IMG/VR virus record: IMGVR_UViG_3300035701_000168
Span: 1-32,324 of that record
Source of the DNA: a virus
Strand: one strand, 5' to 3'
Length of the DNA: 32,324 nucleotides
Shown here: positions 1-6,986 of the stretch, in pieces
Numbering within the stretch: the first letter of the stretch is position 1
Layout: the number at the start of each line of letters is the position of its first letter
Position numbers and translations under genes: made by a program
The notes under the pieces: generated by a model
What the model saw: only the letters and a program-made list of their open reading frames with translations
Told to the model about the DNA's origin: nothing
Database searches by the model: none

Positions 1-421
1 CACTAACGGCCTCTCCGACCATGGCCACACCTTTCAGATCAACCAAGTTGCCTGTCAGGATGTTAGTGTTGAGGTTGATCGTACCTGGTGTGTACGTGCT
101 GGAAGACTGGACAACGGCCTGGGTCAAAGCCTGTCGAATGTCAGGAGCTGGAAGAGACCCATTCCCATTCACCACCAGGATGAATGACCCAACCACGGAC
201 AACTCAGAAGCGGAACACAGGATCTCGTAGACCCCGTTCCCGTTCTCCCGAAAGTCTGGTCCAGAAAGAAGCTTCAGAATGAAACTTGGATCAGTGGCCT
301 TTTTGATAGCTACGTCAACTTGGCTAAAGAGAATTCCGGTTCGTGGCGATCCAGTATTGATGTCAGCAGCCACAAACGGCAACCACGTAGGAGTTCCCTG
401 AAGAACTGAAATGTAGGACAT
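1..421 (-). CDS. Virion beta-sandwich protein, 3' end outside the window
   Basis: The reading frame starts at an ATG at 419-421 and stays open to base 1, giving 140 codons without a stop. The start has AGGAG six bases upstream, and this site overlaps the stop of the previous gene. The visible part begins MSYISVLQGTPTWLPF and has alternating hydrophobic strands with NG turns. Its layout resembles the upstream neighbour at 431-859: an N-terminal strand, a D-N/T-G turn, a V-x-V-x-x-(K/R)-(K/R) strand, then a G-x-Y strand. I infer an immunoglobulin-like or carboxypeptidase-regulatory-like fold in a neck, tail or appendage protein. The specific function is unknown. Confidence 0.75.
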   Translation of the reverse strand, partial: MSYISVLQGTPTWLPFVAADINTGSPRTGILFSQVDVAIKKATDPSFILKLLSGPDFRENGNGVYEILCSASELSVVGSFILVVNGNGSLPAPDIRQALTQAVVQSSSTYTPGTINLNTNILTGNLVDLKGVAMVGEAVS

Positions 422-430
422 GGTCTTCTC

Positions 431-859
431 CTAGAAGATCACTGGAAGCCGATCTTCTACTACGTTGTCGACATACCCACCGACCTTAATCTCACCAATC
501 TGTGGTACGTTGGAAGCGCTAACTCCGACGTCCTGAATAGCCGTGAAGAAGTACACCTCCTCCGGCAGCGCCCCCACCAATGTCGATGTGTCAAACCCGT
601 CGACATGATCCACTGTGTTCAGACGATATTCACCAGGACTGAAAGCTGGAGACACCTCTTCCAGTGACTGCAACAGCTGAGTCACTACCGGCTTAAAGGT
701 GTTGTCAAACCAGTCCAAGTAGAAACTGTCGCTGTTTCTCCTAACCTTCAGTTTGATGTCTGTCAGTCCAATAATAAGATCACCATTGTCATCTACAACC
801 ATAACGACAATGGGCTCCTTGGCCCCTGACTGAATCTGTACTGTAGGTCCGAAGGCCAT
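431..859 (-). CDS. Virion beta-sandwich protein, 142 aa
   Basis: This is a complete small gene whose ATG shares one base with the stop of the gene upstream (TAATG). The protein has the pattern of phage beta-sandwich adaptor proteins: V-V-D-D-N-G followed by G-L-T-D-I-K-L-K-V, then S-P-G-E-Y-R-L. This pattern is typical of immunoglobulin-like or BppU-like folds in neck, tail and receptor-binding apparatus. There is no signal peptide or membrane segment. The next gene (1-421) looks like a diverged paralogue. The role in the virion is inferred from fold style and context only. Confidence 0.8.
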   Translation of the reverse strand: MAFGPTVQIQSGAKEPIVVMVVDDNGDLIIGLTDIKLKVRRNSDSFYLDWFDNTFKPVVTQLLQSLEEVSPAFSPGEYRLNTVDHVDGFDTSTLVGALPEEVYFFTAIQDVGVSASNVPQIGEIKVGGYVDNVVEDRLPVIF

Positions 860-1239
860 TAGCTCTTTCTCTTACACAACATTTCATCGGTTACTGCTTC
901 GTGCCCTTCTCCGGTCCTGCTACGTCTGGTATCCGCAGACTGTTTCCTCAAATGCCCCGCAATCCTCACCACCGCTGCGCTGCTCTGTTCCGCTATCTCG
1001 GCCTGGGCATTAGCGCGAACTACAGGCTTCTTGCTGCGAAGACCTGTTTGTGCGTTCAATGCCACTTCCAGCTGCTCATTGGAAATGAATCCGGCGGCCA
1101 CCAGCAGCTTTCCAATCAGAACATCTCGACTCGCAGTCCTTTGCTCCTCCATGGCCCTATTCAGCTGACCAATAGAGATTACTCCCATGGACACCAGAAT
1201 AGATCCAATGGAAGTCGGATCGTCCTTTGGGTCAATCAT
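859..1239 (-). CDS. Protein with two MshEN-like 24-residue motifs
   Basis: The 126-residue protein carries two copies of a 24-residue pattern, at residues 10-33 and 41-64. Each has I-G near its start, L-V, a central G-(V/F)-I-S, then Q-L and a closing Q. This matches the repeated unit of GspE N-terminal / MshEN domains of type II secretion and type IV pilus ATPases, some of which bind cyclic di-GMP. The usual first-position Arg is Ser in copy 1 and Leu in copy 2, and the spacer is seven residues where five is usual, so nucleotide binding is not assured. Residues 65-126 are basic and look disordered. Its start overlaps the holin-like gene by ATGA. The function in a phage is unknown. Confidence 0.75.
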   Translation of the reverse strand: MIDPKDDPTSIGSILVSMGVISIGQLNRAMEEQRTASRDVLIGKLLVAAGFISNEQLEVALNAQTGLRSKKPVVRANAQAEIAEQSSAAVVRIAGHLRKQSADTRRSRTGEGHEAVTDEMLCKRKS

Positions 1240-1466
1240 TGATCATGCCTCCGGATGTCATCGATGTCGCGCTCGACCTTTCGTAGTGTCAGACTGAACT
1301 CCGTGTTGGTCTTGGTCATGGCCATTCCCAACTCGTATAGTTTGTCAGCAAGCTGATCTTTCTGTTTTCTCTCTGTCCAAAACAGAACGATGAAGACGGC
1401 TGTGATCACCCATGGAGCACCCATCTTCAACAAAGCAGAAAGTATTGGTCCGAGTGCTGCATCCAT
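1236..1466 (-). CDS. Holin-like membrane protein
   Basis: This 76-residue protein has one clear transmembrane helix at about residues 17-30, followed by a basic stretch (TERKQK) and an amphipathic coiled coil to the C-terminus. That architecture is shared with BhlA/XhlA-type phage holins and holin-associated proteins. GGAG lies about nine bases before the ATG. It sits a few hundred bases downstream of a probable papain-like hydrolase, which fits a lysis cassette. A small membrane-anchored virion protein is the alternative. The call rests on topology and context, with no diagnostic motif. Confidence 0.55.
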   Translation of the reverse strand: MDAALGPILSALLKMGAPWVITAVFIVLFWTERKQKDQLADKLYELGMAMTKTNTEFSLTLRKVERDIDDIRRHDQ

Positions 1467-1542
1467 TTGGGATCACTCCAAATTAGTTAGTTCTGGTTCG
1501 GCTGATCGCAGCATAACTCAAGCCAGTTCCGAGAACCAGAAA

Positions 1543-1611
1543 TTATCCACGGGTCTGCCCGATGTCCCCAGCGATTCGAATGAGAACGTCTTCGGTATCT
1601 CGAGGTGGCAT
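1543..1611 (-). CDS. Possible 22-aa peptide, translationally coupled
   Basis: An ATG overlaps the stop of the 97-aa gene in the TGATG arrangement used by several confirmed pairs here, with GGAGAAGG just upstream. The peptide is MPPRDTEDVLIRIAGDIGQT plus two residues and then TAA. It has ordinary composition but is too short to assign. The rest of 1467-1542 holds no gene I can support. It may be a real micro-protein, a remnant, or chance. Confidence 0.25.
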   Translation of the reverse strand: MPPRDTEDVLIRIAGDIGQTRG

Positions 1612-1904
1612 CACCTTCTCCCCGTGTACGAGGAATCAACATCGCACCCCACCTCCTCGCGTGAATCACCATTACCGTTCTCGTCATCTTCGAGCAACGG
1701 ACACTTGATGCCGAGCTTCTCCATGCACCTCGTGTTGATCGTCTCCAGTAGATTCCCCTGGCGCTTCCATGCCGCCTCCGTCAACGTCTGCTGGGTCTCT
1801 ATGGATTGTAGACGGTCGTCGATCCGCTCCAGCTTGTTCATAACAGCTGTGAACAGCTCTTGCGTTGGTGAAGCTGTCTTCTTTTTTCGACGTAGCTCAG
1901 CCAT
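1611..1904 (-). CDS. Small coiled-coil protein, 97 aa
   Basis: An AAGGAG site seven bases before the ATG supports the start, just after the stop of the hydrolase gene. Residues 1-10 are basic (RRKKK), residues 15-60 form a probable amphipathic helix or coiled coil with regular Leu/Ile spacing, and the tail is acidic. There is no membrane segment. The position between a hydrolase and a holin-like gene makes a lysis-accessory or virion assembly role possible, but no family is recognised. Confidence 0.7.
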   Translation of the reverse strand: MAELRRKKKTASPTQELFTAVMNKLERIDDRLQSIETQQTLTEAAWKRQGNLLETINTRCMEKLGIKCPLLEDDENGNGDSREEVGCDVDSSYTGRR

Positions 1905-1905
1905 C

Positions 1906-2457
1906 TCAGCGCTCCTTGCGCAGAGTAAATTCGCTAGAGCACCTCACGATGTTGAATAGCTCCGCCGGCGAAGTTGTTTCCTCGTCCACCCCCACGACAC
2001 ACGGGCAACCGGCATCACGCAGAAACCGGATCACAGCCTCACTGCACATTAGCTTGCTGGGAGTCCTGCTCGGTCGAAAGCCGAAACCAGCTTTGGTCCA
2101 CTTCCTGAACCAGGAACTAACACCAGACCAGAACCCAGATCTCCAGTCGTACTTCATGCCCAGGTCACAGGCACGTTTGCGTAGCGCCGAGATTGGCATC
2201 CCACCCATCATGTAGAACTCGGCGATGAGCTTGTTCTCACCGATCCACCGCTGCCATGGGCGAACCTCGAATGCCCACGCTTCAGCTTGCATCACCATCC
2301 GTAGACCAAGCGTGAAATCATCGTAGGCGATCCAGGCATGGCTCACCGTCCCACCAGTGATCCACCTGATGATCCGGGAGATGAGCCTGGTGGTGGTGGA
2401 AAAACCAATAGTGATCCCCAATTCAACTGGCGCTGGGATGCCGAGAGGATTTGTCAC
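1906..2457 (-). CDS. Permuted papain-like (YiiX/LRAT-type) hydrolase
   Basis: Translation probably starts at a GTG that overlaps the previous stop as GTGA. The 183-residue protein shows the layout of circularly permuted NlpC/P60-like enzymes (YiiX, LRAT): an early His in T-V-S-H-A-W-I-A-Y (His40) and a late nucleophile Cys in L-M-C-S-E-A-V (Cys138), followed by T-T-S-P-A-E-L-F, which resembles the conserved T-P-x-x-L segment. Members of this superfamily cleave peptide or acyl bonds in the cell envelope. Next to a holin-like gene it is a candidate endolysin or virion-associated hydrolase. Substrate specificity cannot be read from the sequence. Confidence 0.6.
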   Translation of the reverse strand: MTNPLGIPAPVELGITIGFSTTTRLISRIIRWITGGTVSHAWIAYDDFTLGLRMVMQAEAWAFEVRPWQRWIGENKLIAEFYMMGGMPISALRKRACDLGMKYDWRSGFWSGVSSWFRKWTKAGFGFRPSRTPSKLMCSEAVIRFLRDAGCPCVVGVDEETTSPAELFNIVRCSSEFTLRKER

Positions 2458-2783
2458 TTTGCTCTCCTCCAGATCCAGTAGTGCTTGCGGTAGTAAGCGA
2501 CCACGAACCAGCCAAAAGTCACCCCCAGGAGATTGCTGATGGGATCACCCACGAAGGAGTTCAGCTTGCTCTCGATGCGGTAGCCCCATCTCGCCGGGTA
2601 CTTCCTCTGGAGGGGGTACTCGATGCCCTCCCAAACATAGCTCCCGATTACGGTGTAAATAAGGTGTACCCACAGAGGGGGCTCAGCAACCGCCGAGATG
2701 CTGCTGCCGAAGAACGCCCAGAACGCCCAGTGGATGATCGACCACAAATCCACTATCGGCGCTATGGTGATCAGCGGTGTCAT
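2454..2783 (-). CDS. Multi-pass membrane protein, UPF0314/DUF2585-like
   Basis: This 109-residue hydrophobic protein has probable membrane segments near residues 14-32, 37-55 and 82-98. Between the last two it carries W-E-G-I-E-Y, then N-S-F-V-G-D-P-I-S-N. This recalls the W-E-x-x-E and G-D-S-x-x-N signature of UPF0314/DUF2585 membrane proteins, whose biochemical role is unknown. Start and stop overlap both neighbours by four bases. In context it could be a second holin or a host-membrane modifying protein. The family match is from memory of the motif only. Confidence 0.55.
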   Translation of the reverse strand: MTPLITIAPIVDLWSIIHWAFWAFFGSSISAVAEPPLWVHLIYTVIGSYVWEGIEYPLQRKYPARWGYRIESKLNSFVGDPISNLLGVTFGWFVVAYYRKHYWIWRRAK

Positions 2784-2998
2784 GTGTCGTCCTCTTGATA
2801 GTCTTGACCAGTCTCCGTGCGGTACTCATTCTTTGCCATCGTCAAGCGCCACTGCAAAGATGTGACCAGAAGCTCCAACCCCTGAACCTGAGCCAACACC
2901 GACCAACCTACCACCTTCTTGGCGCTCACGACCAGATCTCTGGCCAAATCCTCTAGCCTACTAGCAGTGATCTTGTCCAGATAGGGTCTGTCAGCCAT
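2780..2998 (-). CDS. Small helical protein, 72 aa
   Basis: I place the start at the ATG at 2996-2998 (MADRPYLDKI). It overlaps the upstream stop by eight bases; an ATG five codons earlier is also possible. The product is predicted almost entirely helical, with Leu/Val-rich amphipathic segments and an acidic C-terminal tail (QEDDT). No motif is recognised. It pairs with the coiled-coil gene immediately upstream. Confidence 0.6.
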   Translation of the reverse strand: MADRPYLDKITASRLEDLARDLVVSAKKVVGWSVLAQVQGLELLVTSLQWRLTMAKNEYRTETGQDYQEDDT

Positions 2999-3194
2999 CA
3001 GAACCATCGTCATCCGGCAGCAGAGTCCGAGGCTCTTTCAGCGTAGGATCTGCTTCCCACATACTGTTGAGTTGCTTGATCTCCTGCCCCAATTCCAACA
3101 GACGGGCGCTCAATCTCAGGTTCTCGATGCGCAGCATCTGGTTCTCTGCGTCCAGCTCCTTCAGCCTATGTGCGTCATTCTGAACAGACGACAT
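2991..3194 (-). CDS. Leucine-zipper-like coiled-coil protein, 67 aa
   Basis: The ATG at 3192-3194 overlaps the upstream stop as TGATG, which I prefer to a longer frame running back inside the upstream gene. Residues 10-50 have heptad-spaced Leu/Ile/Met and many Glu/Arg, giving a strong coiled coil. The tail is acidic (DDDGSDG). It is probably an oligomerising virion or lysis-accessory protein. No family is recognised. Confidence 0.65.
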   Translation of the reverse strand: MSSVQNDAHRLKELDAENQMLRIENLRLSARLLELGQEIKQLNSMWEADPTLKEPRTLLPDDDGSDG

Positions 3195-4093
3195 CAGCTG
3201 CTGGGCTCCGAGGTGCAGTACAGAGTTGCCGTAGCGCTGGTCCCTCCGCACTTCGTCTCGTGCTCAAGGCTGATCCTGACCTCCATCCCATAACTGGAAT
3301 GGAGCAGGGTAGTGCCCACGTCGTAGTCCCAAGCGAAGATCCAGAGCGGCTTCTTGTTCCCGCGCCACCCATTGCCGCCGATGACGGGATACGAGGGGTA
3401 GCTGTGGTTGCTGTCGTTGATGATGTCGTTGATCGTCTTGTACTTCAGAGGGTCGCCGAGAGGGATCTTGGTGCCCGAGGGCAGGTTGTACGGAGGCCCC
3501 ATGAGCTGAGGAGCGAACACATCCACCAGCCCATACGCCTGGAAGACGAACGTGTCATTCATCTCCAGGTCGTCCGAGCACTGGACCTCCACCTTCTCGA
3601 TCACCAACGTCTTGCCGGCAAGCGGAGCCACGACGAAAGAGCTGCCGTTGGCGTAGTGGTAGGTGACCTTCACCACCTCCGTCCCCTGGAGCGCGGTGAG
3701 GAACGTGATCTTGCCGAGAACGTAGTCGACGGTGAAGTCACCACCGGACCCCGTGTGCGGGTCCTGCTCGACCTTTGCCACGGCATCGACCGTCACCGCC
3801 ACCCGGTAGCTGCGGTTCGAGCCATCCTTCAGGAAGTCCTCGAACGTGATCTTGCCGTGGTAGGTGTCAACCACGCCCTGGTGGTCCAGCTCGTAGGTCG
3901 TGTGGTCTCCACTGTCCCCGGCCACCTCGTCTTCGACGTAGACGGAGCTGGGGTACCAGCTCGTCCGGTCGCACCAGTTGGGCGTGATGAAGGTGAGCTT
4001 CGGCGCATCGGGCTTCCTCGAAGCGAGGAGGGGAGACCCGTCTCCTGCGGTCTTCTCTGTCGTGATGGGGGTCAGACCAAGATGTCCGATCAC
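3194..4093 (-). CDS. Virion structural protein, 299 aa
   Basis: This beta-rich protein has no signal peptide or membrane segment. It has alternating strands, many Gly/Asp turns, and a C-terminal half with W-I-F-A-W-D-Y-D and Y-G-M-E-V-R-I-S-L resembling a jelly-roll or appendage fold. Codons end mostly in G or C, more than in the lysis genes downstream, which suggests high expression. It is joined by ATGA to the 240-aa gene upstream. I infer a capsid- or neck-associated structural protein and do not recognise a named family. Confidence 0.75.
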   Translation of the reverse strand: MIGHLGLTPITTEKTAGDGSPLLASRKPDAPKLTFITPNWCDRTSWYPSSVYVEDEVAGDSGDHTTYELDHQGVVDTYHGKITFEDFLKDGSNRSYRVAVTVDAVAKVEQDPHTGSGGDFTVDYVLGKITFLTALQGTEVVKVTYHYANGSSFVVAPLAGKTLVIEKVEVQCSDDLEMNDTFVFQAYGLVDVFAPQLMGPPYNLPSGTKIPLGDPLKYKTINDIINDSNHSYPSYPVIGGNGWRGNKKPLWIFAWDYDVGTTLLHSSYGMEVRISLEHETKCGGTSATATLYCTSEPSS

Positions 4094-4812
4094 AGCTTCA
4101 CCCCCTGGTAGAACATCTCCATGTAGGTGATAGCGCGGAGGTCGTCGCGCACCGTCACCTTCAGGTAGTCCGCGCTGGCAAACGAACCGTCCTTCGACAG
4201 CACCAGGTTCGGTGGAAGCCAGAGGCAGAAGCGAACGAAGTTCGGTGTACTCGTGATCAAGTCCATGCCGTCACCCTTGGACAGCTCCACCACGTCTCGC
4301 GTGCGCTTGAGCGTTGCCCAGGTGTACGCCTCGTCGTTGGCCTTGATCTCCAGGAGCAACCCGTTGGTGAGCGTGCCAATCGTGGTATCGATGAACTTGT
4401 TGCCGAAGGCCAATGCGTTGCTGGTCTCAGCGATCAAGCAAACATCTTCTACTAGAATGTCTCGGCCTGATGGCGGGTTGTAGACGAACACCTGCGGCGT
4501 CACCGAACCGTTGACTGCCATGTTCGCACTGGACCCGTTCTTCAACGGGCTGTTGATCATCTTGGCCGTATTGACGCCCGAGCCCGACTTCTGCTTCTTG
4601 TAGTTCGCCTCGAAGTCGGAAGCGTCAGTCTTGTTGATCGAGAACGTGCGGTAGAAAGGGTCGTCGTTGGCGACAATGCTGTAAGCCAGCCCCTCATCCA
4701 CCCAGGCGTAGCGCAAGGTGGCGTAAGTGCCGTCGAGCCACTTCTTGAACTCGGCCCACCCGTCCTGGGTATAGTCGATGACCACACCACCATTGATCTT
4801 GAAGTTAGCCAT
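4090..4812 (-). CDS. Virion structural protein, 240 aa
   Basis: The start overlaps the upstream stop as TAATG. The protein begins MANFKINGGVVIDY and is rich in beta strands. A central N-P-P-S-G-R-D-I-L-V-E-D-V segment and a C-terminal L-K-V-T-V-R-D-D-L strand pair suggest a jelly-roll domain. G/C-ending codons indicate strong expression, as in its neighbours. It is probably a head-decoration or appendage component, on context. Confidence 0.75.
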   Translation of the reverse strand: MANFKINGGVVIDYTQDGWAEFKKWLDGTYATLRYAWVDEGLAYSIVANDDPFYRTFSINKTDASDFEANYKKQKSGSGVNTAKMINSPLKNGSSANMAVNGSVTPQVFVYNPPSGRDILVEDVCLIAETSNALAFGNKFIDTTIGTLTNGLLLEIKANDEAYTWATLKRTRDVVELSKGDGMDLITSTPNFVRFCLWLPPNLVLSKDGSFASADYLKVTVRDDLRAITYMEMFYQGVKL

Positions 4813-5627
4813 TAGCTCACTACCCTGATCAACTGGGTCAGCACGTCGAACCGACGGGACTTCGACACCGTGCCTCCCTGATGTTCAACTACCAGTACAG
4901 TGCCTGCTGGAAAGGCTACCGCTCCTGGGGCGTACATCGTCTCCATGAAGTTGGTGCCGCCGTCTTCGTGGTAACCGAGCTGAACAAAGCCCTCAAGGGC
5001 TACGGCACCCGATGACGAAGTAGGGGCAACCGATACTGATTGGATGGAAGACACTCCGTAGTCTCCGGCCTGTAACGCCACGCTGAGACTAGTCCCGATG
5101 ATCGAACTCTTGGGGATCGTGATTGTGCCGGTACGAGCTGAGATGCCCAGCTCGTTGGTGTACTCAACGGTGACCACGACGTTGGCAGCGGACCCGATGG
5201 CCTGGGTAACATTTACTTCCAGGTCACTGGTCCACTGGGGCAGCGTGTAGTCTGTCCCCTTTGTGAATACGTTGGTGATAATGTTGAGTGACCCCATGGT
5301 AGTCAAAGCGCAGATTCTGCTGTAGGCGGCCTCGCCCTGAAATGAGGTGTAACGGATCAAGTAACCGTTGTACCCAACAGGGACGGTGTAGGTGAGGGCT
5401 CTCTTCCACTGGTTGGCGACCAAGGCCCCGATGCTCTGGCTGTAGAAGAACGAGTTCATCAGCGGCAGGCCAGCCCCGCCACCCGACCCAAAGGTGACGG
5501 GGATGGGTGCTTGTCGGGTAGTATTGATCAGCGCATCGACGTGGAGGCGGTGCTCGCCATCCAGTTCATCGCCGACCTTGGCGATCAGTCCTGCATCACC
5601 GCTGGTTATGAGCGCCTTGACCGGCAT
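4812..5627 (-). CDS. Virion structural protein, 271 aa
   Basis: The N-terminal region (G-L-I-A-K-V-G-D-E, then H-R-L-H-V-D-A-L) matches the short 'G-x-x-A-x-V-x-x-x-x-x-L-x-V-x-A' segment found at the start of many phage appendage beta-sandwich proteins. The rest is beta-rich with Gly/Ser/Thr turns. The 183-aa gene upstream begins in the same way, so both may dock to the virion by this segment. The ribosome site is weak. The fold and role are inferred. Confidence 0.75.
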   Translation of the reverse strand: MPVKALITSGDAGLIAKVGDELDGEHRLHVDALINTTRQAPIPVTFGSGGGAGLPLMNSFFYSQSIGALVANQWKRALTYTVPVGYNGYLIRYTSFQGEAAYSRICALTTMGSLNIITNVFTKGTDYTLPQWTSDLEVNVTQAIGSAANVVVTVEYTNELGISARTGTITIPKSSIIGTSLSVALQAGDYGVSSIQSVSVAPTSSSGAVALEGFVQLGYHEDGGTNFMETMYAPGAVAFPAGTVLVVEHQGGTVSKSRRFDVLTQLIRVVS

Positions 5628-5630
5628 GGG

Positions 5631-6182
5631 TTAGCCTGCGCCGCCGTCCTCGGTGTAGATCGTGATCGCGCCACTGACCACTGCTGCTGCCGGAGCCTGG
5701 ATCGCAATGGCGGTTCCTGGTGCAACGTACCACTTGGCCTGGAGTTCCAGAGTGACCACGCTGTTGGCCGGAACGTAGTACGGTATGATCAACGCAGCAT
5801 CCGTCAACCCTGTGATGCTGACCCCCGACTGAAACACACCATCAGCAGGGATCTGCATCGAACTCAGGAACAGCGAGGTTGGTGCCACCGCTGTTCCGCC
5901 TGCTGGGGTGCCCGTGACCTTCACGAAGCGGAAGATGCCCGCCACGGTGGAGGACAAACGGATCGTCGAGACCACGACGTTGAGCTGACCGGCGTTGTTG
6001 CCGATGTAGAAGAACTTGGTCGCTCCCGATGGAGCCACAGCATCCATCGGTAGATACCAGAGTACGTGGTGGTCCTTGTTCTTGTGCTCCACCATATCCA
6101 TGCAAACAGCGGAGGTTTCGACTTGATTCTCATCGTTGACTTGGGCCTTAAAGCCTGAGCCTTTTCCATCTTCGATCATCAT
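5631..6182 (-). CDS. Virion structural protein, 183 aa
   Basis: The start is supported by AGGAG seven bases before ATG. The N-terminus (G-S-G-F-K-A-Q-V-N-D-E-N-Q-V) is the typical leading segment of phage appendage proteins, followed by a beta-sandwich-like body ending in G-A-I-T-I-Y-T-E-D-G. The protein is Val/Ala/Thr rich, with no membrane segment or Cys pairs. It has the same design as the next gene (4812-5627). Probably a virion surface or neck protein. Confidence 0.75.
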   Translation of the reverse strand: MMIEDGKGSGFKAQVNDENQVETSAVCMDMVEHKNKDHHVLWYLPMDAVAPSGATKFFYIGNNAGQLNVVVSTIRLSSTVAGIFRFVKVTGTPAGGTAVAPTSLFLSSMQIPADGVFQSGVSITGLTDAALIIPYYVPANSVVTLELQAKWYVAPGTAIAIQAPAAAVVSGAITIYTEDGGAG

Positions 6183-6192
6183 GGGCGTTCTC

Positions 6193-6462
6193 CTAGTCCC
6201 TGGTTTCTAGATCGTGTTCGTGGACCTTCTCGTCCGTCAGGTGTTCCAGCAGAACACGCATGCGTTGCAGCTCTTTGAGGATGCCTTCCAGCAACATCGT
6301 CGAGTCCAGCATGGCTGTTGGATCGAGTGTCACGGAAGAAGAGAGCTTGGCCTCAACCTGAAGACGAAGTACGCCGTCATCCTCGAAGGTGCCGATGAGG
6401 TTGCCTTCGGAATCAGCGAGGGCGAGGCGTCCGCTCTGGACCTGGACGATGGAAAGCGCCAT
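6193..6462 (-). CDS. Small virion-associated protein, 89 aa
   Basis: The start overlaps the previous stop as TGATG. The N-terminal 35 residues look like a small beta meander (V-Q-V-Q-S-G-R-L-A-L-A-D, then G-T-F-E-D-D-G-V-L-R-L-Q-V). The C-terminal 35 form a helix or coiled coil (L-L-E-G-I-L-K-E-L-Q-R-M). This small linker architecture is common between phage appendage genes. No family is recognised. Confidence 0.7.
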   Translation of the reverse strand: MALSIVQVQSGRLALADSEGNLIGTFEDDGVLRLQVEAKLSSSVTLDPTAMLDSTMLLEGILKELQRMRVLLEHLTDEKVHEHDLETRD

Positions 6463-6977
6463 CAGATGTCCCTCACGGTAACGATGGCCGTCACCAGCTG
6501 GCCAGTGTAGGTGTACGTGATCGTGAGCTGGCCCAAGATCGTAGTCCCATTCGCAGCGAACACCTTGCGGACCTCCGTTGTCAGCCTCTGCCCAGTGTAG
6601 CTGTAGTCAATCTGTTTGTGCAACGAGGCGTCAGAGGTTCGCTTCCACTGTTCCTGATCTACACGCTGACCAGTGTACGTGTTGGAGTAATCGGTGCCGG
6701 GAGTTGGGGGATCGTTCTCCAGATAGAGATTGATGAGGTCGCCAACAGCCGCCAACTGGGTGAGCGTGTACCCACCGGGGTTGTTGATGTCCTTGAACTT
6801 CATGTCATCGGCGGCGCGCCAGATGACCGTGCTCTCATCGGCATGGGTGGCATCGTCGATCACGATGCCGGCGCACTCCACGAAGTCCTCAGACGGATCA
6901 AGAGATGTGGGGAACTCGTCGTTCTCCACGCCCCCGGTGTCAGCGGACTCCAGCTTGAGTGGCTTGACTCTATCCAA
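6462..6977 (-). CDS. Virion structural protein with YTGQ repeats, 171 aa
   Basis: The start is a TTG at 6975-6977, chosen because TAGGAG lies six bases upstream and no ATG lies near. The C-terminal half carries three Y-T-G-Q tetrapeptides at residues 101-104, 127-130 and 157-160, each after a Tyr-rich strand, suggesting a repeated beta hairpin. The N-terminal half has an acidic stretch and the segment G-Y-T-L-T-Q-L. It lies directly downstream of the HNH gene. The function is inferred as structural. Confidence 0.7.
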   Translation of the reverse strand: MDRVKPLKLESADTGGVENDEFPTSLDPSEDFVECAGIVIDDATHADESTVIWRAADDMKFKDINNPGGYTLTQLAAVGDLINLYLENDPPTPGTDYSNTYTGQRVDQEQWKRTSDASLHKQIDYSYTGQRLTTEVRKVFAANGTTILGQLTITYTYTGQLVTAIVTVRDI

Positions 6978-6986
6978 CGCCAGCTC

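Noticed and set aside
1487-1687. Minus-strand frame of 66 codons overlapping the 97-aa gene
   Set aside because: The composition is Arg/Trp/Ser-rich without motif, and most of it overlaps a better supported gene in another frame. An internal ATG has a distant AGGAGG, so a short product is not fully excluded.
3170-4111. Plus-strand open frame of 313 codons
   Set aside because: It is antisense to the 299-aa virion gene; the opposite strand has the coherent overlap and beta-rich protein.
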